Assembly: GCF_001854405.1 (NCBI RefSeq)
Contig: NZ_CP017718.1
Location: 124,001 to 188,000 of the forward strand
DNA length: 64,000 bases
DNA from: Hyphomonas sp. Mor2
GTDB taxonomy: Bacteria; Pseudomonadota; Alphaproteobacteria; Caulobacterales; Hyphomonadaceae
Reading direction: 5' to 3'
In this document: piece after piece, positions 46,200-54,981 of the stretch
How the letters are laid out: every line of letters begins with the position of its first letter
Position numbering within the stretch: the first letter of the stretch is position 1
Made by a program: the position numbers and the translations under genes
Notes under the pieces: model-generated
Database searches by the model: none
What the model was told of the DNA's origin: nothing
What the model saw: only the letters and a program-made list of their open reading frames with translations

Positions 46200-47771
46200 T
46201 CAGATCAGGTCGGCGACCTGCAGGATTTCCAGCGCCGGGTCTATGGCCGGACGATAGGTTTTCCAACGGCCCATCGAGCTGGAATAGAGCGGTTGGCGCA
46301 CCTGCGTTGCGCTCGCCGTGGCGACCGGCGCTGCATTCTCGTGAAAGTTCAGACAGGCCTGATCAAACGGCAATCCGCAAAAGGCCAGCAATTGCCGCGT
46401 CTGTCCTTCCTGATCTGCAACCAGGGATTCATAATCCAATATCCGGAACCGGGCCGCGGGCAGGGCGGTCTCATACTCATCCATCAGATTGAAGAACCTG
46501 ACGACATAACGCGCCGTCGCTTTCAGATCATAGGCATAGGCATAATAGGAAAACGAAGTCGCGAAGAGCTGACGATAATTGCTCAATACCGTATCGGCGG
46601 CATGACGGCGCAGACAAATCACGCGAGCATTGGGAATCGCGGCCAGAATGATTGGCGTGAAGAACGCATTCAGTGGCATCTTGTCGACAAACCTGCCTTT
46701 GAGGCCGAGCGTGTTTTCAACTTTTTCCAGGTAGGCTTGTCCAAGCAGCGTCAGGTCCGTGTCGGTCGCGGCCTTAAGTGTCTCGGGATCGAGAACGTAT
46801 GGTCCAGGGGTTTGCACCTGGCGTTTCAAGGCGACGCTGAAGTCGCTCAACTCGCCCGCCGAGGTCACTTCGGGATGACTGGACAGGATGCGATCCGTAA
46901 GGGTGGTTCCGGTCCGCGGCATGCCGACAATGAAGATGGGACCGCCCGGCTTCGGGGACGGAGCGATTGACAGCGCGGACGCCATCTCGGATGCGGCAGC
47001 AAAACAGGTTTTGTCGTCTTCATCGCGATTGCGAATACTGGCGCGTTTCTGACGTTTGCCGCGCTCCAGCCAGTCCATGGCGGTGGCCGGATCCTGTTGG
47101 TCTTCATAGGACCGCGCCAGAGCATGCGCGAGCTGCAGGGCCTGATCAGCATCCTCGGGGTCGCGGTCCTGCCAGGCGGTTTCCAGTCTGGGGATGAGAA
47201 TCGCTTGATCCTCCAGTCCGCCCATGGAAGCGAGCGCCACCAATGCACGGCTATCGTCTGGATTTAGTCCGAGGCAGGCCCGAAACGCTGTCTTGGCGGC
47301 GTCAAATCGACCGAGAAACTGCAACGCAGCGCCAAGATTGTACTGATAGCCCGCATCCTCTGGATTGGCGCTTACGGCGGCCTGATAATATTCCACCGAA
47401 TCCGCATGGTGTCCGGCGCGGCTGAGCACGACTCCGATCGTATCCAGAATCAACGCGTCGGACGGCGCGCGACTCGCGGCAGTGCGGGCCAAGGAGACGG
47501 CCTCATCCCGCCGATTGAGCGCGATCAGGCTGCGGGCCGCGTGTGCCTCGGCTTCTCCGCTCGTTTCACCGAGATCAATGGCACGTTGGAACAGCTCAAC
47601 TGCCTTTGCAAAGTTCTGATGATCCGCCGTCAACAGGCCAAGAATGAGAAAAGCTTCGGCATTATTTGGGTGAGATTTCAAGACACTAAGACAAATCGCG
47701 TGACAGTCGCGATAGGCGCGCTTGTGCAAAAGCTTGCGCGCTTCGGAGAGGATTGGGGTCAAGTCGTCCAT
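46200..47771 (-). CDS. TPR-repeat sulfotransferase family protein
   Basis: 523 residues. N-terminal ~220 residues are TPR repeats (FLILGLLTADHQNFAKAVEL, YYQAAVSANPEDAGYQYNLG). C-terminal sulfotransferase-like domain with the 5' phosphosulfate loop IFIVGMPRTGTTLTDRIL (about 283) and FVDKMPLNAFF. Substrate unknown; such TPR-sulfotransferases are abundant in alphaproteobacteria and may act on sugars, peptides or proteins. Confidence 0.88.
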   Translation of the reverse strand: MDDLTPILSEARKLLHKRAYRDCHAICLSVLKSHPNNAEAFLILGLLTADHQNFAKAVELFQRAIDLGETSGEAEAHAARSLIALNRRDEAVSLARTAASRAPSDALILDTIGVVLSRAGHHADSVEYYQAAVSANPEDAGYQYNLGAALQFLGRFDAAKTAFRACLGLNPDDSRALVALASMGGLEDQAILIPRLETAWQDRDPEDADQALQLAHALARSYEDQQDPATAMDWLERGKRQKRASIRNRDEDDKTCFAAASEMASALSIAPSPKPGGPIFIVGMPRTGTTLTDRILSSHPEVTSAGELSDFSVALKRQVQTPGPYVLDPETLKAATDTDLTLLGQAYLEKVENTLGLKGRFVDKMPLNAFFTPIILAAIPNARVICLRRHAADTVLSNYRQLFATSFSYYAYAYDLKATARYVVRFFNLMDEYETALPAARFRILDYESLVADQEGQTRQLLAFCGLPFDQACLNFHENAAPVATASATQVRQPLYSSSMGRWKTYRPAIDPALEILQVADLI

Positions 47772-47907
47772 CGTGAACCTTAATCAGGCAATCGTTGCCC
47801 AATTACAACGCATTTATGTCAATGGCTGTTGAGACGTACGGATAAGTTTGACGCAGAGCAAAATCGCGCGTGTTTCTCATTCCATGGAGAGAGGTCTGGA
47901 GGTAATT

Positions 47908-50418
47908 ATGAAAACAAAACTACTCACCAGCGCGAGCGCCTTGCTCGCCTTGTCACTGGCACCGCATGCGATCGCTCAGGACACTGACACCGATGAACCG
48001 GAAGCCCGCCAGCAAACGGTCATCATTACAGCGACGAGACGTGCGGAAAGCGTACAAGATGTTCCGCTGAACATTGCCGCTGTGGGCGCCGCTCAAATCG
48101 AGAAGCAGGGCTTCACGGAACTGGCTGATACGTTGGCCTATGTGCCCGGTATTAACGTCGTTGACCGTGGCGGACGCCAGGGCAACCCAATCGTTGTACG
48201 CGGATTGAACGCCAACCCGATCGGGTCTGGGGACGGCAACAATGATGGGGGTGGCACTGTTGCCACTTATCTCGGCGAGATTCCTGTTTTCATCGATCTC
48301 AAGCTGAATGACATGGAACGCGTCGAAGTTCTGCTTGGGCCTCAAGGCACGCTGTATGGTGCGGGCACGCTGGCCGGTGCCATTCGCTACATTCCGAAGC
48401 GCCCCGACTTTACCGCTGACACGTTCGAAGTTCGCGCAGAGGCGTATCAGTATTCTGAAGCCAACAGCATTTCGAGCGATGTCGGCTTTACGTTCAACAA
48501 GCAGTTCGGCGACAATTTCGCGATCCGCGGCTCGCTCGACATGCTGAACGATTCCGGTTTTGTCGACCAGCCATTCCTGCTGATCGAGCCGGGCGTCTCT
48601 AATCCCGACCCTGATTTTTCCAACCCAGGTGACGTGGCCGCAAACCTGCGCAATGCGAAGGATGTAGATTCCGAAGAAGCCCTCTCCGGACGCATCGCAG
48701 CACGCTGGACGCCGACGGATTGGCTCGATGGTACGCTGACCTATTACTATCAGCAGGTTGACATTGGGGGTCGCCGGATTTCGTCCGATCGTGCGGTCTA
48801 TCCAGATGCGACAAGCGCAGTTTTCCGTGCGGGTTCGTTTGACAATGCCAAGCGTGTCCTGGAGCCAAATGAGATCACCAATGATCTGATCGCTCTGGAA
48901 GTCACGGCAGACCTCGGCTTTGCCGAGCTGACGTCTGCATCGGGTTTCTCAACCTTCGAAGATGATGGCATGCGGGATCAGAACGATCTCCTGATCTCAC
49001 TGGAATACTCGTACGAGTTGTTCCCGGCCTTTGCGTCCATTACCCGCGAAGTCGGCGAAGAAGAGACCTTTACTCAAGAGGTTCGCCTGGTGTCGAAGCA
49101 TGACGGTCCATTCGACTGGATCATCGGTGGCTTCTACTCCAATCATACTGAAGTGGCATCTTCCTCAGAGTTCACGCCGAACTATGACACCTATGCGATC
49201 AATACGCTGGGTTTCACCTTCCTGGTCGACCGTCCGGATGATCTGGAATACTTCTCCCAGTCGCACTCTGAGTTGACCGAAACGGCAATCTTCGGTGAGT
49301 TCGGATACGACATTACCGATCGCTTGAATGTCACGGTTGGGGCACGTTGGTACGATTATGAGCTGGAAGAATTCAGCGCCGTTGATTTCCCTCTGTTCGA
49401 TCTGAGCTTCATGCCGCGGACCCTCGGCGAGATCTCAGCGCAACCATTCGATCCCACACTTGGTCAGGCTGACGATGGCTTCCTGTACAAGTTCAACGCG
49501 TCTTATGACGTGACGGATGATTTCCTGGCTTACTTCACCGTCAGTGAAGGCTACCGGATCGGTAACTCGAATGGTCTCGGCCCATGTCCAGCCTTCGATC
49601 CGAACGCGACACAGGGCTCCTGTGCGCTGGCACCCGGTCAGCAATTTGGCCCGAACCCAGGCGATATCGCTCAGTTTGACGAGCGCCAGTTCGGCCCGGA
49701 CCAGACCACCAATTACGAGATTGGTGCAAAGACGACCTGGCTCGATGGGGCTCTGACCCTGAACGGGGCGGTCTACTATGTTGAGTGGACAGATCCACAA
49801 GTGGATTCTGCGACCGTGAACGCGAACATTCCGATTACGATTAACGCCGCTGGCGCTGAATCAACCGGTATCGAGCTGCAAGGGTCGTGGGCCGTCAACG
49901 ATGCGCTGAACATTCGCTCAGCCTTCTCCTCGACCAATACCGAGCTGACAGAAGACGTGCCGTTCCTGGTCCGGACGATCACGCCTCCAGGGTTCGGCAC
50001 TGCGTTCGAAGATGGCCGCGCCGGCGACCGTCTGCCGGGATCGCCGCAGAACCAGTTCTCGATCTTCGCGGACTACACTGTGCCACTGGCCAACGGCAAT
50101 GACGTTATCCTGAACGGCGGATACGCCTGGCAGGGTGATGTTCTGACCCGGACGGGCGCCCGTGGGTCCTCTGTGACCCTGGATCCGTTTGGCGTCGCCA
50201 ACGTCTCGGCGACCTATGACGCCGACAATTGGACCGCGTCTCTGTACGTCAGCAACCTGTTCGATGAGTATATCGAAACCGGCTTTGTCGGGACGCCGCT
50301 GAGCAACCAGGTTGTCACCGACAATGATGGCAATCCCGTTACCGTACGGACCCATTATGCGTCGATCGGTGCGCCACGCGCGCTCGGTGTTCGCTTCAAT
50401 TACAAGTTTGGCGAGTAA
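47908..50418 (+). CDS. TonB-dependent outer-membrane receptor
   Basis: 836 residues from ATG 47908 (GGAGG at 47898-47902; longer frame upstream rejected). Signal peptide ending AIAQ at 22, a TonB-box-like TVIITATRR, plug domain with VPLNIAAVGAAQIEKQG and GPQGTLYGAGTLAGAIRYI, and a 22-strand beta-barrel ending LGVRFNYKFGE with the C-terminal aromatic-like strand. Imports an unknown large ligand. Followed by a strong terminator. Confidence 0.95.
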   Translation: MKTKLLTSASALLALSLAPHAIAQDTDTDEPEARQQTVIITATRRAESVQDVPLNIAAVGAAQIEKQGFTELADTLAYVPGINVVDRGGRQGNPIVVRGLNANPIGSGDGNNDGGGTVATYLGEIPVFIDLKLNDMERVEVLLGPQGTLYGAGTLAGAIRYIPKRPDFTADTFEVRAEAYQYSEANSISSDVGFTFNKQFGDNFAIRGSLDMLNDSGFVDQPFLLIEPGVSNPDPDFSNPGDVAANLRNAKDVDSEEALSGRIAARWTPTDWLDGTLTYYYQQVDIGGRRISSDRAVYPDATSAVFRAGSFDNAKRVLEPNEITNDLIALEVTADLGFAELTSASGFSTFEDDGMRDQNDLLISLEYSYELFPAFASITREVGEEETFTQEVRLVSKHDGPFDWIIGGFYSNHTEVASSSEFTPNYDTYAINTLGFTFLVDRPDDLEYFSQSHSELTETAIFGEFGYDITDRLNVTVGARWYDYELEEFSAVDFPLFDLSFMPRTLGEISAQPFDPTLGQADDGFLYKFNASYDVTDDFLAYFTVSEGYRIGNSNGLGPCPAFDPNATQGSCALAPGQQFGPNPGDIAQFDERQFGPDQTTNYEIGAKTTWLDGALTLNGAVYYVEWTDPQVDSATVNANIPITINAAGAESTGIELQGSWAVNDALNIRSAFSSTNTELTEDVPFLVRTITPPGFGTAFEDGRAGDRLPGSPQNQFSIFADYTVPLANGNDVILNGGYAWQGDVLTRTGARGSSVTLDPFGVANVSATYDADNWTASLYVSNLFDEYIETGFVGTPLSNQVVTDNDGNPVTVRTHYASIGAPRALGVRFNYKFGE

Positions 50419-50451
50419 GACGCGGCAGCGTCATTCGCAGACAAAACCAAG

Positions 50452-50479
50452 ACGGGCAGTCGAAAGACTGCCCGTTTTT
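50452..50479 (+). terminator. Rho-independent terminator of the TonB receptor gene
   Basis: ACGGGCAGTC, GAAA tetraloop, GACTGCCCGT then TTTT. Ten perfect pairs, 33 bp after the stop. Confidence 0.95.
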
Positions 50480-50573
50480 CGTTCGTGCACACGCCAACCA
50501 GCCGACGTGTGACCTAGCCCCCTGAGCTGCAGCCATGTTTTGGTTATAGAAATAGGCTGTTCAGGAGAGAAAA

Positions 50574-50852
50574 ATGGCTCGCAAACGTTACACAACCGAG
50601 GAGATCATCCGGAAGCTTCGCGAAGCGGATGTGTTGATCGGACAAGGTCAAACGGTGGCGGATGTTATCCGTCATCTTGGGGTGTCAGATGTCACCTACT
50701 ATCGCTGGCGCAAAGAGTATGGCGGTCTGAAAGTAGATCAGGCCAAGCGGTTTAAAGAGTTGGAGAAAGAGAACGCTCGATTGAAGCGTCTGCTCGCTGA
50801 TGCGGAACTGGACAAATCCATTTTGCGTGAAGCTGCCTCGGGAAACTTCTAA
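50574..50852 (+). CDS. IS3-family transposase OrfA
   Basis: 92 residues. HTH_Tnp_1: [35 protein letters not shown], followed by a leucine-zipper-like coil [19 protein letters not shown]. Ends [16 protein letters not shown] heptamer in phase (G-GGA-AAC) at 50840-50846 precedes the stop; orfB lies in the -1 frame. Confidence 0.93.
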   Translation: MARKRYTTEEIIRKLREADVLIGQGQTVADVIRHLGVSDVTYYRWRKEYGGLKVDQAKRFKELEKENARLKRLLADAELDKSILREAASGNF

Positions 50853-51721
50853 GCCCTGAGCGCCGCCGCAGGTTTGTTGATCACGTCAAAAAGACGCTTG
50901 GTGTTTCCGAGCGCCGGGCTTGTCGATGTGTGGGCCAGACACGGTCCACACAATGGCGAAGGTTGCGGATCGCTGATGATGAGCACGCTCTGACATCAGC
51001 GATCATCAGTCTTGCGCGTCAGTATGGCCGCTATGGCTATCGGCGGATCACAGCATTGCTGCGTACTCAGGGCTGGCATGTGAACCACAAACGGGTCGCA
51101 CGCATATGGCGGCGTGAAGGGCTAAAGGTCCCGGCCAAACAGCCGAAGCGAAAGCGCCTCTGGCTGAATGATGGATCGTGCATGCGGCTGAGACCGAAGC
51201 ACCAGAACCATGTCTGGGCGTATGACTTCGTCCAGGATCGAACGCATGATGGCACCGCGTTCCGCATGCTGACGCTGATCGATGAGTATACCCGAGAATG
51301 CCTGACCATCGAAGTGCAACGCAAGCTGCGCTCAGGCGACGTCCTATACGCTGTTGCTGACGCAATGCTGAAGCATGGCGTGCCGCGCTATATCCGATCT
51401 GACAATGGTCCAGAGTTTATCGCCGTGGCTTTACTAGAATGGTTTGAACGGATCGGTGTGCAGACACTCTTCATCGAACCAGGAAGCCCGTGGGAGAACG
51501 GCTACAATGAAAGCTTCAACGGCAAACTAAGAGACGAGCTACTCAACGGGGAGATTTTCTGCTCGCTGAAAGAGGCCAAGATACTGATCGAGCAATGGCG
51601 CCAACATTACAATACGGTGCGGCCTCACTCATCACTCGGTTATCGTCCGCCAGCACCGGAATCGAAATTACCCTTCCAAATCCAGGCCCAAAACACTACA
51701 CACAAACTGGCTGCGCTATAG
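50831..51721 (+). CDS. IS3-family transposase OrfB (DDE/rve integrase core)
   Basis: Frame opens after a stop at 50828-50830 and has no good ATG until 50930 or later, which favours expression as an OrfAB fusion by -1 frameshifting. DDE residues visible: D in [16 protein letters not shown] in [12 protein letters not shown] in [20 protein letters not shown]. The N-terminal part [15 protein letters not shown] is typical of IS407-group OrfB. No frameshift or stop inside. Confidence 0.9.
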   Translation, partial: SCLGKLLSPERRRRFVDHVKKTLGVSERRACRCVGQTRSTQWRRLRIADDEHALTSAIISLARQYGRYGYRRITALLRTQGWHVNHKRVARIWRREGLKVPAKQPKRKRLWLNDGSCMRLRPKHQNHVWAYDFVQDRTHDGTAFRMLTLIDEYTRECLTIEVQRKLRSGDVLYAVADAMLKHGVPRYIRSDNGPEFIAVALLEWFERIGVQTLFIEPGSPWENGYNESFNGKLRDELLNGEIFCSLKEAKILIEQWRQHYNTVRPHSSLGYRPPAPESKLPFQIQAQNTTHKLAAL

Positions 51722-51751
51722 GGGGCGGGTCATTATGATGGAGGTTTACAA

Positions 51752-54682
51752 TCACAGATTGTCTTTGCAAGGACTCTCAAAATCGCCGGTCTCCGGATCA
51801 ATTGGTTCGCCTTCCAAAACTCGATAAAGCCGTAACTCTTCTTCTTTGAATGCGAGGGGAGAATTGGTTTGCAAAAGTTTCGAGCAGGCGAGTTGTACGA
51901 GATCTGACGGACTCGCGAATAGTGAATCTGGCAATTGCCAAAGGGATACTGGGCGGTCGTATGTGCCATGAACTGAAAAAAGGCTTCGAGTGCCGGGAAC
52001 CAAGTAAGCAGCGTTGATTCCCAAGGTCGCAGACGTCTCGAGTTCCATAATGGTTTCTCCGGTGCGTAGATCCCAGATCCTCGCCGCACTCGTATTCCAA
52101 GGCGCGACGAGAAAAGAGCGACCGCTTGCTTCAAAGATGGAAATCGCGGATGGCTTGTTCGTCCGTAATGGCAAGCTAAAATGCGGCTTTTGAGAATCTC
52201 CGCGCCAAACATTTATGTGAGCGTCCGTCGAACCCGTGATCAGAAATTCACCGTTTGCAGAAAAGTCGATGAATCTTACGCCTTTCTGATGGGCTTTGAA
52301 TGAGTATTCCACCTCGGCTGTTCTTGAATCTCTGACAGACACAATTCCATCTGACTCGCCCGTGACGATTTTTCTTCCATCTGGCGAAAAGACTGCGACT
52401 AAAATTCTCTCATTGAGCGGTGGCAAGGCTAAACGCAAACTCTGGTCTGAGCCGTTCCAAATACGCGCTGGACCGTCGTAATCCACGCTCATGATCAAAC
52501 TCTCATCGGGTGAGTAGGCGACCGATACAATGTTATCTCGTCCGCCTAAATGTTTAGAGCTCTCCCCTGTGCGCACGTTCCACCAGTGCACGCCGTCTAT
52601 TGTTGCCGCGAATAGCTCAGTCCCATCGGGGGAAAACCCGATTTGTCTGATGCTTGAAGTTCTCATCAGATCATAGTCAATTCGAATTGATTTCAGTGTT
52701 TGTCCATTTTGAGCGTCCAGTATCGCGATTCTTCGTTTTCCATCACTAATCGCGAGATGTTGACCGTCGGGGGATACTGCCCGCAATTCGGCTCTCATCG
52801 GCGGATCGATGTAAACGGGAGACTCTAAAGTTCGGTCCCAAACACGAACCTTACCGTCATCTATCCTTAGGTGATGTTCGAGATTTGGCGAATACAACTC
52901 ATATTGCCTCCAGCCGTCCTGTTCAGTGATGCTCTTTAGCTTGCCACCATCGGTGAAGTCCCAGTATTTGTTCATGGGTCCGAAAGTGCCGAACCCAAGT
53001 TGTAACCCATCCGAAGAAAATGCCAGCGTTGTTGGGGGTCTTGCAAGGCCATCAAATTCCCACAACAGCGCGCCCGTTTCCGTGTCCCATACTAGTACCG
53101 AGTTTTCTTCGAAAGCTGCTGCAACAGAAGTTCCATCAGGCGAAATCGCCACTGCCAATACATCTTCGCCTGGATCAGAAAGTGTTTGAATAATCTGTTT
53201 GGTGTCCGATGACACGATAAAGACTTCTCCGTTCTTTTTTCCAATCGCTACAAGGTCGTGCTCAGCGCTAAAATCGATGCCGGTCGTCCAAGAGGCATTG
53301 ATGTCTGAAGCGAGGTATTGAGCGATCAATTTTCCGTCGCGCACGCGCCAAACATTGGCAACACCATCTGTGTCACCTGATGCGAAATGAGAGCCGTCGG
53401 GCGATACCGCTAGCGTCCAGATGGCTTTTGCGTGCTCGCTTTTTGAGTACCGCACTTTGCCATCTAAAGCGTTCCATACTGCAACACCTCCGTCTTCATG
53501 CCCTGTTACGATTGTTTCACCATCGCCGGAATACACCGCTTTTTTGATTTCTACCCCCTCCAGCTCAAGCAAATGCACCAATGAAAAATTGGCAGTCGCT
53601 GCAGCGACTCCGGCAAGGGCTAATTCATTGATGAGGGGCGTGTCACTCTGGGGCAGGCGCCTCAACTTTTTGTTTAACGGATCCGCCTGCAGCGCCATCA
53701 GCAGTGCTAACTCCGGCGAATCCGAGTCCTCAAGAAGTTCTTTCGACATTCTCGCAAGGACATCTGAACTTTTGCGCGCCGCGATGAACGTCTGTTCTCT
53801 GGCAATCTCTTGGTAGTTTAACGCGTATTGGGTTTGTCGCTTAGCATTCTGGAAGTTCATCCAAGCCAGATAACCTCCTGCAGCGGAACTCAGCATTAGG
53901 ATTACGCCCACTATTAATGCTATGAAGCTGAAGTTCCGGAGGCGTTTTTGAGCGCGTTCCGCAGACTTTAAAGCATTTTCCCGTTCCTCCACATTTGCTT
54001 TCGCCAAAGCTTGCAATTCCTGCTCGTGTTGCTCGCTGGCTTCTAAAAAGCGGTTCACTTCATTTGGGATTGTTTCTGCCCTAGGAACTAGGCGCGCCCA
54101 TTCGAGCGCTTCAGCGATACTTTCGCCGCGTAAAAGGAGAGAAGTAGCGCCCAAACCTTCAGTTTCTTCCCCGTTTACGTCGGTTCTTAAGATCCAGCGA
54201 CGAGCCTGCCCCTGATAATTTGTTCGGTCGCGAAGCCACTCAAAATCAGTCTGGAGCGCTTGCTCGAGTTCCAACACGCCACGTATTAGGCCAGAACCGG
54301 GGACTGCGGGGTTTGGCCAACAATGGATCCAGTTGATTCCTTTCAGATCGGGAGGGGGTTCTATTGATGGGGATGTTTCGCCAATCGTGGCGACCAGCAT
54401 TCTTTTCCCAAGTCGCTTTGCTTCCTCGACCTCCCAATTGCAAATTTCAGAAACCGCAGACGTATCAGAGAGTAGGAATATCACTGTGTCGCAACCTAGG
54501 ATTAGTTCACCTAATCGCGTACGCCAATCATCTCCGGGTAGGATACCGTGTCTATCGATCAACACTTCAAACCCTTTGTCCGAAAGCGCAAGTTCGAGCT
54601 CGTCCGCTCCAGAGACATCAGCTCGTGAGTAGGAGATAAAAACCTTCAGTTTTTCGTCTGGTTTAGAAACCTCGACCGACAT
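51752..54682 (-). CDS. TIR-TM-WD40 protein (TIR 1)
   Basis: 976 residues from ATG 54682 (AAGGAAGG upstream; the longer frame from 54841 rejected). TIR domain 11-130 beginning KLKVFISYSR; catalytic-type Glu84 in ICNWEVEEA. Linker with SLLLRGESIAEALEW (181-195). Membrane helix about 251-274, preceded by RAQKRLRN, so N-terminus in. Helical spacer 281-365, then about 13 WD40-like repeats (~370-925; e.g. GGVAVWN, NSVLVWD, AHINVWR), roughly two seven-blade propellers, and a C-terminal tail. Likely TIR NADase in the cytosol and a propeller in the periplasm; activity is inferred, not shown. Alone on its strand with the IS just past its stop. Confidence 0.9.
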   Translation of the reverse strand: MSVEVSKPDEKLKVFISYSRADVSGADELELALSDKGFEVLIDRHGILPGDDWRTRLGELILGCDTVIFLLSDTSAVSEICNWEVEEAKRLGKRMLVATIGETSPSIEPPPDLKGINWIHCWPNPAVPGSGLIRGVLELEQALQTDFEWLRDRTNYQGQARRWILRTDVNGEETEGLGATSLLLRGESIAEALEWARLVPRAETIPNEVNRFLEASEQHEQELQALAKANVEERENALKSAERAQKRLRNFSFIALIVGVILMLSSAAGGYLAWMNFQNAKRQTQYALNYQEIAREQTFIAARKSSDVLARMSKELLEDSDSPELALLMALQADPLNKKLRRLPQSDTPLINELALAGVAAATANFSLVHLLELEGVEIKKAVYSGDGETIVTGHEDGGVAVWNALDGKVRYSKSEHAKAIWTLAVSPDGSHFASGDTDGVANVWRVRDGKLIAQYLASDINASWTTGIDFSAEHDLVAIGKKNGEVFIVSSDTKQIIQTLSDPGEDVLAVAISPDGTSVAAAFEENSVLVWDTETGALLWEFDGLARPPTTLAFSSDGLQLGFGTFGPMNKYWDFTDGGKLKSITEQDGWRQYELYSPNLEHHLRIDDGKVRVWDRTLESPVYIDPPMRAELRAVSPDGQHLAISDGKRRIAILDAQNGQTLKSIRIDYDLMRTSSIRQIGFSPDGTELFAATIDGVHWWNVRTGESSKHLGGRDNIVSVAYSPDESLIMSVDYDGPARIWNGSDQSLRLALPPLNERILVAVFSPDGRKIVTGESDGIVSVRDSRTAEVEYSFKAHQKGVRFIDFSANGEFLITGSTDAHINVWRGDSQKPHFSLPLRTNKPSAISIFEASGRSFLVAPWNTSAARIWDLRTGETIMELETSATLGINAAYLVPGTRSLFSVHGTYDRPVSLWQLPDSLFASPSDLVQLACSKLLQTNSPLAFKEEELRLYRVLEGEPIDPETGDFESPCKDNL

Positions 54683-54727
54683 CCCACCTTCCTTCGCCCA
54701 CCCGGATTTATTTGCCCTCGGCTGAGA

Positions 54728-54980
54728 ATAAGCAAAACCACACTGAGAGCTCAATCCCAAAGTCCGTGTAATGCGCAGAGCGAGTTTTCTGCACAACATG
54801 TGTCGACGCTGGAAAAGCTGAAAAGGTGAAGGGCGACACACAGTGAATTTGAGACATGTTCATGTGCACGATGGAGGGCAGGCTGCGGTGCGCGATGCTA
54901 TCGATCGCGGGCTTGCTGGAGAGAAGTCAGATCGGCCTGAACCAAATAAAAAGTTTAGACGCATCCTCCTTGAGGAGGAA
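54728..54980 (+). pseudogene. Remnant of a small mobile-region gene with a DGGQA motif, frameshifted
   Basis: Frame one gives TTLRAQSQ then QHVSTLEKLKR (up to about 54826); the homology-like continuation GRHTVNLRHVHVHDGGQAAV is in another frame from about 54829, ending near 54960. This order (AQSQ, TLE-LKR, VHV-GGQA) resembles, from memory, a small protein that often precedes HGG-motif genes in alphaproteobacterial mobile regions. No start is left and one base-level shift separates the halves. It is cut off at gene 2's stop (54982). Confidence 0.5.
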
Positions 54981-54981
54981 A

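Larger units (their letters stand above)
50510..51732 (+). mobile_element. IS3-family insertion sequence (IS407-like), intact, 1223 bp
   Basis: Ends chosen by imperfect terminal inverted repeats: left TGACCTAGCCCCCT...GCAGCC (from 50510) and, on the complement, right TGACCCGCCCCCT...GCAGCC (from 51732). TG/CA ends, orfA plus orfB layout and size fit IS3. Flanking four bases differ (CGTG left, TTAT right), so no target-site duplication is visible. The right end is 19 bp from the stop of the first TIR gene. Proteins look full and functional. Confidence 0.9.

Noticed and set aside
54683-54841. Longer start for TIR 1 at 54841
   Set aside because: The extra 53 residues are not part of the TIR fold, and AAGGAAGG lies directly before the ATG at 54682.
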